From: RH-AL1 sp965277355
GTDB taxonomy: Bacteria > Pseudomonadota > Alphaproteobacteria > Rhizobiales > Beijerinckiaceae
Direction: 5' to 3'
Assembly: GCA_965277355.1 (NCBI GenBank)
Contig: CBDICN010000001.1
Span: 558,001-622,000 of the forward strand
DNA: 64,000 nucleotides
This document shows positions 41,144-49,268 of the stretch, piece by piece (the first letter of the stretch is position 1; each line of letters starts with the position of its first letter). Under the pieces are notes generated by a model that had not been told where the DNA came from, made no database searches, and saw only the letters and a program-made list of their open reading frames with translations. Made by a program: the position numbers and the translations under genes.

Positions 41144-42721
41144 TCAACTCCGTTGGCGATGCAAAGCGTCCCCGAAGAGATCGCGCAGGACAGTCGGGAT
41201 CATCTCGGGAAGGTCCTCGGCGATCAGGCCGGGGCCGAACAGCCGAGCGGCTTCGGCATGGATCCAGACCGCGGCGGAGGCTGCCTCGAAGGCGGCCATG
41301 CGCTGTGCGAGCAGGCCGGCGACGAGGCCGGACAAGACGTCTCCCGAGCCGGCCGTGGCGAGCCAGGGCGCGTCGCTTGCCGCGATCGAGGCGCGCCCGT
41401 CGGGAGCGGCCACCGTCGTGTCCGCACCCTTGAGCACGACGAACGCGCCGCTGATCGCGGCGGCGTCTCGTGTTCGGTTCGGCTTGGCCCGCGTCACGTC
41501 CACCACCGTCCCGAACAGTTTGGCGAACTCGCCATCGTGCGGCGTCAGCACGACGGCATGGCCGCTCGTCTTGATCGCTTCGAACAGGGTGTGCGGCGCA
41601 TCCGCGAAGCTCGTCAGCGCATCGGCATCAAGGACTACGGAGCGGGGCGGCGCGTCCGCTTGCGACTCCGGCGCCGCCAGAGCGGCAAGAACGAGCGCGC
41701 GCGTCCCCTCGCCGACGCCGAGGCCCGGCCCTAGGATTACGGCGTTCTTTCGGGTATCGGCGAGCAGCGCGCCGAGGGCCGCCGCGTCGTCAACGACGCG
41801 CGTCATGATCGCGGTGAGCGCGGAGGCATGGACGACGAGCGCGTCCGCCGGTGTCGCCACCGTGACGAGGCCGGCGCCGATGCGCAACGCGCCGCGCGCG
41901 CAAAGCCGCGCCGCGCCGGTCTGGCTGATCGGTCCGGACATCACGACCGCGTGGCCCCGCGAATATTTGTGGCCGGTGAGCGTCGACTTCGGCAGGTCCC
42001 GAAGCCACAGGCCGGCGGTATTCAGGAGCGTGCGCGGACGAATGGTGTCGAGAACGCCGGGCGAGATGCCGATATCGGCGAGCGTCACCGTCCCGCAGTG
42101 CAGCCGGCCCGGCATGAGCACGTGGCCGGGCTTGAGGCGGAAGAAGGTAATGGTCTCGCTAGCCGCGACCGCGGTGCCGCGCACCGCCCCGCTCGCGCCG
42201 TCGATGCCGGACGGCACGTCCACGGCGATCACCGGACGCCCGCCGGCCGCGGCCCACCTCGCGACCTGCTCGACCGTGGCCTTCGCGACGCCCTCGAGGT
42301 CCCGGGAAAGGCCGGCCCCGAAGAGCGCGTCGACGATGAGATCGGCGTCTTCCAGGTCCGCCTCCGGCAGGGCGACATGACCGCCGGTCCAGCGCTTCGC
42401 CGCCGCCGCCGCATCGCCGTTGAGGCTCTCGCGCGCCGTCAGCGCGGCAACGGTCACCCAGTATCCGGCGGCCGCGAGAAGCCGGGCGGCCACGTAGCCG
42501 TCGCCGCCATTGTTCCCCGGACCGCACAGGACGAGCACGCGCCGCCCTTGGCCAAGCCACCGGCTCACCGCCTCGGCGACTGCCTTCCCGGCTCGCTCCA
42601 TCAAGGTCTCGCCGGGCACGCTCTCGTAGGTGAGGCGGTCGGCGTCGGCCATCTCCCGCGGCTCCAGCAACTCGGTAGGGAAGGCGGACCAGAGCGTTTG
42701 TTCGGATCGCCCGGCACTCAT
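41144..42721 (-). CDS. nnr: Bifunctional NAD(P)H-hydrate epimerase/dehydratase
   Basis: A 525-residue metabolite-repair enzyme that converts damaged NAD(P)H hydrates back to NAD(P)H. The N-terminal epimerase domain has LCGPGNNGGDGYVAARLL and VDVPSGIDG. The C-terminal ADP-dependent dehydratase domain has GHKYSRGHAVV, ILGPGLGVG, VLTPHDGEFAKLFG and the ATAGSGDVLSGLVAGLLAQ block. ATG 42721 is chosen over 42748 for a family-like N-terminus. The downstream OpgC gene is on the same strand. Confidence 0.95.
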   Translation of the reverse strand: MSAGRSEQTLWSAFPTELLEPREMADADRLTYESVPGETLMERAGKAVAEAVSRWLGQGRRVLVLCGPGNNGGDGYVAARLLAAAGYWVTVAALTARESLNGDAAAAAKRWTGGHVALPEADLEDADLIVDALFGAGLSRDLEGVAKATVEQVARWAAAGGRPVIAVDVPSGIDGASGAVRGTAVAASETITFFRLKPGHVLMPGRLHCGTVTLADIGISPGVLDTIRPRTLLNTAGLWLRDLPKSTLTGHKYSRGHAVVMSGPISQTGAARLCARGALRIGAGLVTVATPADALVVHASALTAIMTRVVDDAAALGALLADTRKNAVILGPGLGVGEGTRALVLAALAAPESQADAPPRSVVLDADALTSFADAPHTLFEAIKTSGHAVVLTPHDGEFAKLFGTVVDVTRAKPNRTRDAAAISGAFVVLKGADTTVAAPDGRASIAASDAPWLATAGSGDVLSGLVAGLLAQRMAAFEAASAAVWIHAEAARLFGPGLIAEDLPEMIPTVLRDLFGDALHRQRS

Positions 42722-42794
42722 CGCTCTACCATCCAGCACGCTCCACACCGATCATCGTCATGCTCTCGCGAGCCGATGCGGGAATGCTACTGCA

Positions 42795-42823
42795 TTGACA
42801 ACAATTTGGTCGATGACTACCCA
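42795..42823 (+). promoter_or_regulatory. Candidate promoter of hspQ
   Basis: TTGACA (42795-42800) is followed after 17 bases by TACCCA (42818-42823). The -35 is perfect for the housekeeping sigma; the C-rich -10 also resembles heat-shock sigma-32 promoters of alphaproteobacteria, which would suit the heat-shock gene 52 bases downstream. Confidence 0.35.
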
Positions 42824-42874
42824 ATGACCCTCACTCGTCCGGTGGGCCGGGCGCATGCGCCATATGTCGGTATC

Positions 42875-43204
42875 ATGAAGCCCCGCAACGCTAAATTCGG
42901 TATCGGGCAGGTCGTCAAGCATCGGAAGTACGCCTTCCGCGGCATCGTCTACGACGTGGATCCCGAGTTCGCCAACACCGAGGAATGGTGGGAGGCGATC
43001 CCGGAAGAGGTTCGGCCGCGCAAGGACCAGCCATTCTATCATCTCTACGCGGAGAATGCCGACACGGAATACGTCGCCTACGTTTCGGAGCAGAACCTCT
43101 TGCTCGACGAATCGGGCGACCCGGTGCGCCACCCGCAGGTCGACGAGGTGTTCGTGCGCGCGCAAGACGGCGGCTACCAGATCAAGGCCGCGCGGCTGAA
43201 TTGA
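42875..43204 (+). CDS. hspQ: Heat-shock protein HspQ
   Basis: A 109-residue HspQ (YccV-like) protein. KFGIGQVVKHRKYAFRGIV and DVDPEF, then QPFYHLYAENADTEYVAYVSEQNL, are the family core. In enterics HspQ promotes DnaA degradation and modulates Lon. ATG 42875 gives a normal-length protein; the longer upstream frame lacks conservation. A 10-bp hairpin follows the stop. Confidence 0.93.
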   Translation: MKPRNAKFGIGQVVKHRKYAFRGIVYDVDPEFANTEEWWEAIPEEVRPRKDQPFYHLYAENADTEYVAYVSEQNLLLDESGDPVRHPQVDEVFVRAQDGGYQIKAARLN

Positions 43205-43214
43205 TGAGGGGCAT

Positions 43215-43239
43215 GGCGCTCGCGAAGCCCGCGAGCGCC
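43215..43239. terminator. Hairpin after hspQ
   Basis: A perfect 10-bp GC-rich stem with a 5-base loop (GGCGCTCGCG/CGCGAGCGCC) lies 10 bases after the hspQ stop. The following bases are T-containing but not a continuous T run, so termination may be partial. It could serve both hspQ and the convergent IalB gene. Confidence 0.5.
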
Positions 43240-43240
43240 G

Positions 43241-43274
43241 CTCGTTGTTCAGAGGCGCTTGTTGTTCAAAGGCG
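43241..43274. repeat. 17-bp imperfect tandem repeat after hspQ
   Basis: Two 17-base units (43241-43257 and 43258-43274) with two differences stand head to tail between the hairpin and the IalB stop. Confidence 0.7.
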
Positions 43275-43282
43275 CGCCTGAC

Positions 43283-44020
43283 TTACTTGCCTGAGGGAGA
43301 CGCGGCACCTCCGGTCGGGCTCGCCGTTCCTTTCGAAGCCTCGAGCTTCTTGCGCTCGTCCTCGGCGCGCTTCTGCAACTCCGCCTGCAGCTTTTGCTGC
43401 TGCTCCTGCAAAACCTTGGGGTCGACGGCCGGCCCGTCGTAGGCCTTGCCGAAGCCCTCGAGCGGGACGGCGAAGACGACTTCGGCGTTGCCCTGGTTGC
43501 GCACGCTCACGTTCATCGTCGTGCCCTTCTTCATGGCGTCGACCGTCGCAGTTTTGATCTTGGCCTCGGCGAAGCAGCCGTTCGGGAAGCAGATCTCGTA
43601 GGTCCCCTCGCTCATCGAGCCGCCGTCGACAGTAAAGCGGAAGCCCGGACGCAGCATCAGACCGATCGGCATCAGCATGCGCACGATCTTCGTGTCGTCA
43701 CCCTTGATGTCATAGGTCGCGAGCGCAAGGACCGGCGGCTTGCCGGCCTCGGCCGAGAAGTCGCGGGTGGTATAGCAGACTTCCTTGTTTGCGGTCTGAT
43801 CCTTGCCGCAGACCTTCGTCCACTCCTTCTGGGTCGCGACCAAAGCCAGCTTGTTGCTCGGAGCCGCGGTCGGCGCGGCCGGCGTTGCGCCCGCATTAGG
43901 GGAGGCGTTCGAGTCAGCGGCGGGAGCGGCCGGCGCCTTCTTCTTGGCGTAGACCGGCGCGGCTGCAAGGCAGAGCCCGATCACTGCGGCTGAGAAGATG
44001 CGCTGCGACATAAGCGACAT
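43283..44020 (-). CDS. Invasion-associated locus B (IalB) family protein
   Basis: A 245-residue exported protein: signal peptide (about 1-25), an Ala/Pro-rich linker to about residue 58, the IalB domain (about 60-200; WTKVCGKD, EVCYTTRDF, GLMLRPGFRFTVDGG, YEICFPNGCFAEA) and a charged helical tail with QEQQQKLQAELQKR. IalB is a small periplasmic or outer-membrane protein, required for erythrocyte invasion in Bartonella but widespread in non-pathogens, function unknown. ATG 44020 has AAAGGA upstream. The conserved Cys pairs probably form disulfides. Confidence 0.88.
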   Translation of the reverse strand: MSLMSQRIFSAAVIGLCLAAAPVYAKKKAPAAPAADSNASPNAGATPAAPTAAPSNKLALVATQKEWTKVCGKDQTANKEVCYTTRDFSAEAGKPPVLALATYDIKGDDTKIVRMLMPIGLMLRPGFRFTVDGGSMSEGTYEICFPNGCFAEAKIKTATVDAMKKGTTMNVSVRNQGNAEVVFAVPLEGFGKAYDGPAVDPKVLQEQQQKLQAELQKRAEDERKKLEASKGTASPTGGAASPSGK

Positions 44021-44264
44021 TGATGGTCCTTTCGTTCGGGCGCTCGCCCTTCGAATTGTGCTGAATTCGCTCTGCGGATCGGGGCTGGATGCCACCACGC
44101 TTAAAGCGCTCATTGAGGCGACATATTGACGACGCGGTCCGTCTATAGACGAAGCGTCCTGAACGGGAAAGTCACGTCCGGACGCGTCATTCTTTCGTCG
44201 TTTACCCTTTCTAACGCAACATCGCGGCGATCCGCGCTCGGCGGACGCTGATGGAACGGGGCAC

Positions 44265-46094
44265 ATGATCATCCCGCGGCGAGCGGAGGCGAGAGGGTGG
44301 ATTGCGGCCGCGCTTTCGCTCGTCGGCGTCTGGCTCTGTCCGCTCCCGGCAACCGCATCGGAACAGCCGGGGCTCGCGATGTACGGCGCCCCGTCCCTGC
44401 CGCCAGGCTTCGATCATCTGCCCTACACAAATCCGGTGGCACCGAAGGGCGGCCGGCTTGTCATAGGCGTTGAAGGCACGTTCGACGGCCTCAATCCTTA
44501 CAACCTCAACGCGGGCTCGGCGGCGCAAGGGCTCACCGGTGCCGTGTACCAGACCCTGATGACCCGCTCGCGCGACGAACCGTTCACGCTCTACGGCCTC
44601 GTCGCGCGCACGGTGGAGACCGACGCCGATCGCAGCTTCGTCACCTTCCACCTCGATCCTGCCGCCCGCTTCTCCGATGGCACCGGCATCACAGCCGACG
44701 ATGTCGTCTTCACCTTCGATCTCCTCAAGGCGCACGGGCGGCCCCAGCAGCGTCTGGCGTTCGCCGCCGTGCGCGCCGTCGCGATGCCCGACGCGATGAC
44801 GATCCGCTTCGATTTACAGGGCTCGGACAACCGGGAGTTGCCGCTGATCCTCGCCCTCATGCCGGTGCTGCCGCGGCATGCGACCGACGCCGCGACCTTC
44901 GAGGAGGCGAGCCTCGCGCCGCCAACCGGGTCCGGCCCCTACCGCGTGGGCAAGGTCGAGCAGGGCGCACAAGTCGTGCTGCTGCGCGACAAGACCTACT
45001 GGGCGCGCGATCTCCCGACGCAGAAGGGCATGTACAACTTCGACGAGATCGACATCGAATATTTCCGCGACGGCAACGCCATGTTCGAGGCTTTCGAGGC
45101 GGGCTTTCTCGACGCGCGGATCGAGACGGATCCGCAGCGCTGGAGTGTCGCCTACGTCTTTCCGGCCGCGCGCGACGGTGGCGTGGCCCGCGAAGCGATG
45201 CCGATCGGCGGTCCGAAGGGCATGGACGGCTTCGCCTTCAACCTGCGTCGCCCGATCTTCGAGGACATCGTCGTGCGACGCGCGCTCGCCGGCGTGTTCG
45301 ATTTCGAATGGATCAACGCGAAGCTTTTCGACGGGGCCTACAGACGGACCGTCAGCTTCTTCGACGAGTCCGCATTGTCGTCGGCCGGCGTGCCAGCCAG
45401 TGCCGCCGAACGTGCGCTGCTCGCCCGTTGGCCCGGCAAGGTCGATCCGGTCATCCTCGCCGGAAAAGCGGTCCTTCCCGTCAACGATGGGAGCGGCGCC
45501 GATCGCGCGGAAGCCAGGGCTGCGCTCGATTTGTTGCGGACGCGCGGCTACCGGCTCGCCGACGGCAAGCTGCAGCGCGACGGGCGGCAACTTGCGTTCG
45601 AGATCATGGCGCGCGACGAGGCGGAGCAACGGCTCGCGCTGATCTACGCCACCGCGCTGGCGCGCATCGGCGTTTTGGCACGGGTGCGCCGGGTCGACGA
45701 GACGCAGTACGAGCGCCGCCGCCAGACCTTCGATTACGACATGATCGTCGGTCGCTGGCTGACCTCGGCCTCGCCGGGAAACGAGCAGCGCTCGCGTTGG
45801 GGTTCCGGTAGCGCCGACAGGGAGGCGAGCTTCAATTTCGCGGGCGTCCGCGACCCGGCGATCGATGCTCTCATCGAGACGATGCTCGCGGCGAAGACGC
45901 ACGAGGATTTCGTGACGGCCGTGCGCGCCTACGATCGCGTTCTGCGTTCGGGCGCCTACATCGTTCCGCTCTACCATGCGGGCAAGGAGTGGATCGCCTA
46001 CAAGCGCGGGCTCGCGCATCCGCAAGCCTTGCCGCACTATGACCAGCCGGCCGGCGCCCTGCTGGATACCTGGTGGTGGAATCCGAGATCATGA
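44265..46094 (+). CDS. Family 5 (oligopeptide-type) ABC transporter binding protein
   Basis: A 609-residue periplasmic binding protein with a signal peptide (about 1-31). The family 5 landmarks are VYQTLMTRSRDEPFTLYGLVA, FHLDPAARFSDGTGITADDVVFTF and FAFNLRRPIFEDIVVRRALA (each quoted in part). It resembles YejA-type proteins, which bind peptides or microcin-like compounds. No permease or ATPase gene is adjacent, which is unusual. Its stop overlaps the ATG of the degenerate AMP-binding gene by 4 bases (ATGA). Confidence 0.9.
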   Translation: MIIPRRAEARGWIAAALSLVGVWLCPLPATASEQPGLAMYGAPSLPPGFDHLPYTNPVAPKGGRLVIGVEGTFDGLNPYNLNAGSAAQGLTGAVYQTLMTRSRDEPFTLYGLVARTVETDADRSFVTFHLDPAARFSDGTGITADDVVFTFDLLKAHGRPQQRLAFAAVRAVAMPDAMTIRFDLQGSDNRELPLILALMPVLPRHATDAATFEEASLAPPTGSGPYRVGKVEQGAQVVLLRDKTYWARDLPTQKGMYNFDEIDIEYFRDGNAMFEAFEAGFLDARIETDPQRWSVAYVFPAARDGGVAREAMPIGGPKGMDGFAFNLRRPIFEDIVVRRALAGVFDFEWINAKLFDGAYRRTVSFFDESALSSAGVPASAAERALLARWPGKVDPVILAGKAVLPVNDGSGADRAEARAALDLLRTRGYRLADGKLQRDGRQLAFEIMARDEAEQRLALIYATALARIGVLARVRRVDETQYERRRQTFDYDMIVGRWLTSASPGNEQRSRWGSGSADREASFNFAGVRDPAIDALIETMLAAKTHEDFVTAVRAYDRVLRSGAYIVPLYHAGKEWIAYKRGLAHPQALPHYDQPAGALLDTWWWNPRS

Positions 46095-47215
46095 CGATTG
46101 CTTCGCTGAACGGCGACGGGCCGGACACTTTCGCGCAGAGCGGGCTCGATGCGCTGCTCGCGGCGGCGGTCCAGGATTGCCCGGATGCGGTGCTGGTGCG
46201 CGACGACCTCGGCGCGTCCACCGCCGCCGATCTCGAGCGGCGCACGCGGACCCTCGCACGTCACTTCCACGACGCCGGGCTCGCGAGGGGCGAGCGGGTG
46301 ATGGTCGTCGTCGGTGCGCAAACCGATGCGCTGGTGGCGATCATCGGGTGCCTGCGCGCCGGGCTGGAGCCGGCGCTGGTGCCGTGCAGCCTCGGCGCCG
46401 TCGACTTCGCGGCCCACGCCCGCGCGGCCTTCGCCTCGGCCATCGTCGGTCCTTCGCGCTACGGGACGCTCGATCTCGGCGACGAGTACCTGTCGGCGGC
46501 GGCCTTGACGGACGCGATCCGTCTGGTCGCGACGAGCGGGCCGCAGCCGATCGACGGCGCCATCGAGATTTCGGCCACCTCGCTCGATGCCCTCTCCCGC
46601 CGCGAGAGCTGGCACGGCGAGAGCAAGCAGGCGCCGCCGCCGATCGTCACCTTTCAAGGGCCGCCGGGCATGCCGCAGCCGATCGCCCATCGCCAGGCGC
46701 TGCTTCTCGCCGATGGTCTCTCCCTCGTGGAGCAGGCACGGATCAATCCTTCGAAGCGGATTATTTCGACGCTGTCGCCGGCGACGCGAGCCGGTCTCGT
46801 CGCCGGTCCTTTCGCCGCCTTCATCGGCGCCTCGAGCCTGGTCTTTCACGGACCCTTCGAGACCGGGCGCTTTCTCGCCGCCTGCGACGAAGAACCCGGC
46901 TTCCACCTGGTGATGCCGGCGGCGACCGGCCCGGCGTTCTCCGAACAGGCGCTCGCCGGCGATCTGACCTCGCTGATCCTTGTTTCTCGCTATCCGAATG
47001 CAGGTGCCTTCACGCTTCCGCCGACGATCGCCTGCGAGCGGCCGATCGTCGATCTCTATGCTTTCGCCGAAGACACGCTGCTCGCGCAGCGCCGCGTTGA
47101 CGGCGAAGCGCGGCCGCCGTCGCGGATCACCGACAAGAGCGTGTCCGGCGGCCTCGGCGCGCGGCTGAACCGCGCGCGCGACGAGGTCGGCTCTCACGGT
47201 GCGGAGCGGCCCTGA
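46091..47215 (+). CDS. Degenerate AMP-binding (ANL superfamily) protein
   Basis: A 374-residue protein resembling the N-terminal domain of acyl/aryl-CoA ligases: DALLAAAVQDCPDAVLVRDD, an ADLERRTRTLARHFHDAGLARGERV block and GCLRAGLEPALVP. The P-loop that should read T-S-G-T-T-G-x-P-K is replaced by TFQGPPGMPQPI, and the C-terminal lid domain is absent. It is therefore probably not an active adenylating enzyme. The same arrangement, coupled to a binding protein, is noted as odd. Its function is unknown; the stop is immediately followed by the GST start. Confidence 0.72.
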   Translation: MTIASLNGDGPDTFAQSGLDALLAAAVQDCPDAVLVRDDLGASTAADLERRTRTLARHFHDAGLARGERVMVVVGAQTDALVAIIGCLRAGLEPALVPCSLGAVDFAAHARAAFASAIVGPSRYGTLDLGDEYLSAAALTDAIRLVATSGPQPIDGAIEISATSLDALSRRESWHGESKQAPPPIVTFQGPPGMPQPIAHRQALLLADGLSLVEQARINPSKRIISTLSPATRAGLVAGPFAAFIGASSLVFHGPFETGRFLAACDEEPGFHLVMPAATGPAFSEQALAGDLTSLILVSRYPNAGAFTLPPTIACERPIVDLYAFAEDTLLAQRRVDGEARPPSRITDKSVSGGLGARLNRARDEVGSHGAERP

Positions 47216-47881
47216 ATGGCGCCGAAGCTGATCATCGCCAACAAGGCCTACTCGTCATGGTCGATGCGGCCGTGGCTGTTGATGCGATGGTTCGAGATCG
47301 CCTTCGACGAGGTGGTGATCCCGCTCGACGAACCGGGGAGCAAGGCGGCGATCGCCCGCTATTCCCCTGCCGGAAAGGTGCCGATCCTCATCGACGGCGC
47401 GGTCACGATTTGGGACTCGATGGCGATCGTCGAGTATCTCGCCGAGCGCCATCCAGAGCTGCCGATCTGGCCGCGCGACGCCGCCGCTCGCGCGACGGCA
47501 CGGGCTCTATCCGCCGAGATGCACGCGGGGTTCAGGGCGTTGCGGCGGTGCCTGCCGATGAACATGCGCCGCGAGGCCTCGGCGCCGAAGCTGGCCCGCG
47601 ACGACGCGGCGGCCGTATTCGCGGACGTCGCCCGCATCGAGGCGGCGTGGGGCGAGGCGCGGGCGCGGTTCGGTGCCGACGGTCCGTTCCTGTTCGGCGC
47701 GTTCTCCGCCGCCGACGCGATGTTCGCGCCGGTGGTCAACCGGCTCGCGGCTTACGCGGTGCCGGTCGGCGACGCGGCGTCGGCCTATATGGCCGCGGTC
47801 AGGGCCCTACCAGCCTGGTGCGACTGGCGGGCCGCCGCTCTCGCCGAAGGTTGGCACCTCGCGCGGATCGACGGAGTCTGA
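47216..47881 (+). CDS. Glutathione S-transferase
   Basis: A 221-residue GST. The N-terminal thioredoxin fold has NKAYSSWSMRPWLLMRWF, with a Ser in place of the usual catalytic Tyr or Cys region, followed by GKVPILIDGAVTIWDSMAI, the cis-Pro and glutathione-binding Ser/Asp. The helical C-terminal domain has DGPFLFGAFSAADAMFAPVV. It starts directly after the ANL-like gene, so it ends the four-gene run beginning at 44265. It is a cytoplasmic detoxification enzyme of the bacterial Ser-type. Confidence 0.9.
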   Translation: MAPKLIIANKAYSSWSMRPWLLMRWFEIAFDEVVIPLDEPGSKAAIARYSPAGKVPILIDGAVTIWDSMAIVEYLAERHPELPIWPRDAAARATARALSAEMHAGFRALRRCLPMNMRREASAPKLARDDAAAVFADVARIEAAWGEARARFGADGPFLFGAFSAADAMFAPVVNRLAAYAVPVGDAASAYMAAVRALPAWCDWRAAALAEGWHLARIDGV

Positions 47882-47968
47882 GCGAAAAAGCCTTTCGAGA
47901 CAGCAAGGCTGGGGATGATTGGCATGACCGATATGGGCTCAGGCCTGGTCTCGCCTTAAGGTCTCGCG

Positions 47969-48400
47969 ATGCCCCTCCACCTTCTCAAGCTCGCCGTTGG
48001 CTGCGATTCTATCGCCGACCTCGAGGCCCGCGTCGCCGAGCGGCTGGCCGCTTGCGGCGCGGCGAAACGGTCGGCGGAGCACACCCATCAGACCCGAATG
48101 GTGCCGAAACGGGTGGCGGAGCTGCTCGACGGAGGCTCCCTTTTCTGGGTCATCCGCGGCAAGGCGATTGCCCGCCAGCAACTCGTCGACGTCCGCCCTT
48201 TCATGGACGGCGAGGGCATCGGCCGCTGTCTTCTCGTGCTCGACCCGAAGGTCCACGCCGTCATGCCGCGCCCATACCGGCCCTTCCAAGGCTGGCGCTA
48301 CCTTGCCGACGAAGACCGGTCCGTCGATCTCGAAGCGGCCCTCTCGAGCGACATGCCGCAACGCCTCGCCTTCGCTCTGCGGGAGCTGTGCCTCATCTAG
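47969..48400 (+). CDS. DUF1489 family protein
   Basis: A 143-residue DUF1489 protein, restricted to alphaproteobacteria. Its start LHLLKLAVGCDSIADLE and the blocks HTHQTRMVPKRVAELLDGGSLFWVIRG (in part) and GRCLLVLDP, PRPYRPFQGWRYL are typical. The role is unknown; a nucleic-acid-related function is possible because of its MP-K-R-x-x-E-LL pattern, but that is speculation. It sits 87 bases after the GST gene. Confidence 0.9.
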   Translation: MPLHLLKLAVGCDSIADLEARVAERLAACGAAKRSAEHTHQTRMVPKRVAELLDGGSLFWVIRGKAIARQQLVDVRPFMDGEGIGRCLLVLDPKVHAVMPRPYRPFQGWRYLADEDRSVDLEAALSSDMPQRLAFALRELCLI

Positions 48401-48513
48401 GCTGGCCGCGCTGTCCCTTGCGAAGCCGGGCGCCGACTTGCATCTATAGTCACGCTCGACGTCATGCCGGAAGGCGATGCCGGGCGGCTGGTCGCTGCGC
48501 CACTGGATACACG

Positions 48514-49215
48514 ATGCTTCTTCCAATCGCCGCGATCGCTCTTCTGTGTCTGATGCTGCTCAAGTCGAACGTTTTTGCCAAGCTGCGCTCCAAGGTCCTG
48601 CCGGGCGTGACCGAGAAGGCGGGTTCGCTCGCGGCCGTCGTGGCGTCGCTCGCCGTCCTCGTCCACGGCAACGTCTGGGCGGCCCTCTGTCTGTTCGGCA
48701 TCGGTCTCTGGCTTCTGGGACGATCCAGTCGCCGCACCGCCGCGACGGCCGGGGGCCGCACCGGCCTGTCACGCATCCGCTCGGCGATGATCGAGATGGA
48801 TTTCGATCAGGTGCGGGGGACGATGGTCGGTCGGATCATCGCCGGTCCGCACGAGGGTCTGGAGCTCGAGCGGCTCGACCGTGCCCAGTGCGAAGGACTC
48901 TGGGCCGAGTGCCTGACGCGCGACCCCGATGGAGCGCGGCTGCTAGAGGCGTATTTCGACCGCCGCTTTGTTCGCTGGCGTCCGGCAGGACACGGTCACG
49001 GCGACCCGGGGGAGCGACGCGCGCGCGGCACGATCCGGATGTCCGAGGATGAGGCCTATGAGGTGCTGGGCCTTCGTTGCGGGGCGACGCGCGATGAGGT
49101 GGTGCGATCGCACCGTAGCTTTATGAAGAAATGGCATCCCGACCAGGGCGGAACGGCCGCTCTTGCCGCGCGCGCCAACGAAGCCAGGGAGGTACTGCTC
49201 CGCCGCCATGCTTGA
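48514..49215 (+). CDS. Membrane-anchored DnaJ-domain protein
   Basis: A 233-residue protein with an N-terminal membrane segment (about 1-17) and another at about 45-70, then a cytoplasmic linker and a C-terminal J domain (about 180-232) with EAYEVLGLRCGATRDEV and the HPD tripeptide in KKWHPDQGG. It should recruit DnaK to a membrane site, as DjlA- or TerB-linked proteins do in alphaproteobacteria. ATG 48514 is chosen because upstream frame extension runs across unrelated genes. Confidence 0.85.
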   Translation: MLLPIAAIALLCLMLLKSNVFAKLRSKVLPGVTEKAGSLAAVVASLAVLVHGNVWAALCLFGIGLWLLGRSSRRTAATAGGRTGLSRIRSAMIEMDFDQVRGTMVGRIIAGPHEGLELERLDRAQCEGLWAECLTRDPDGARLLEAYFDRRFVRWRPAGHGHGDPGERRARGTIRMSEDEAYEVLGLRCGATRDEVVRSHRSFMKKWHPDQGGTAALAARANEAREVLLRRHA

Positions 49216-49268
49216 AACTCCTTTGGTACGCTGACGCGCTGCGACGAACGGGGACGAGGACGTGGGAC

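Noticed and set aside
44126..44149. TTGACG and TATAGA as a promoter before the peptide-binding protein gene
   Set aside because: The spacing is only 12 bases, too short for a sigma-70 promoter; the TATAGA is part of a 12-base palindrome.
47257..48513. Plus-strand frame extending the DnaJ-like protein upstream to 652 residues
   Set aside because: It runs out of frame across the GST and DUF1489 genes, both recognisable families, and is low-complexity Arg/Gly-rich.
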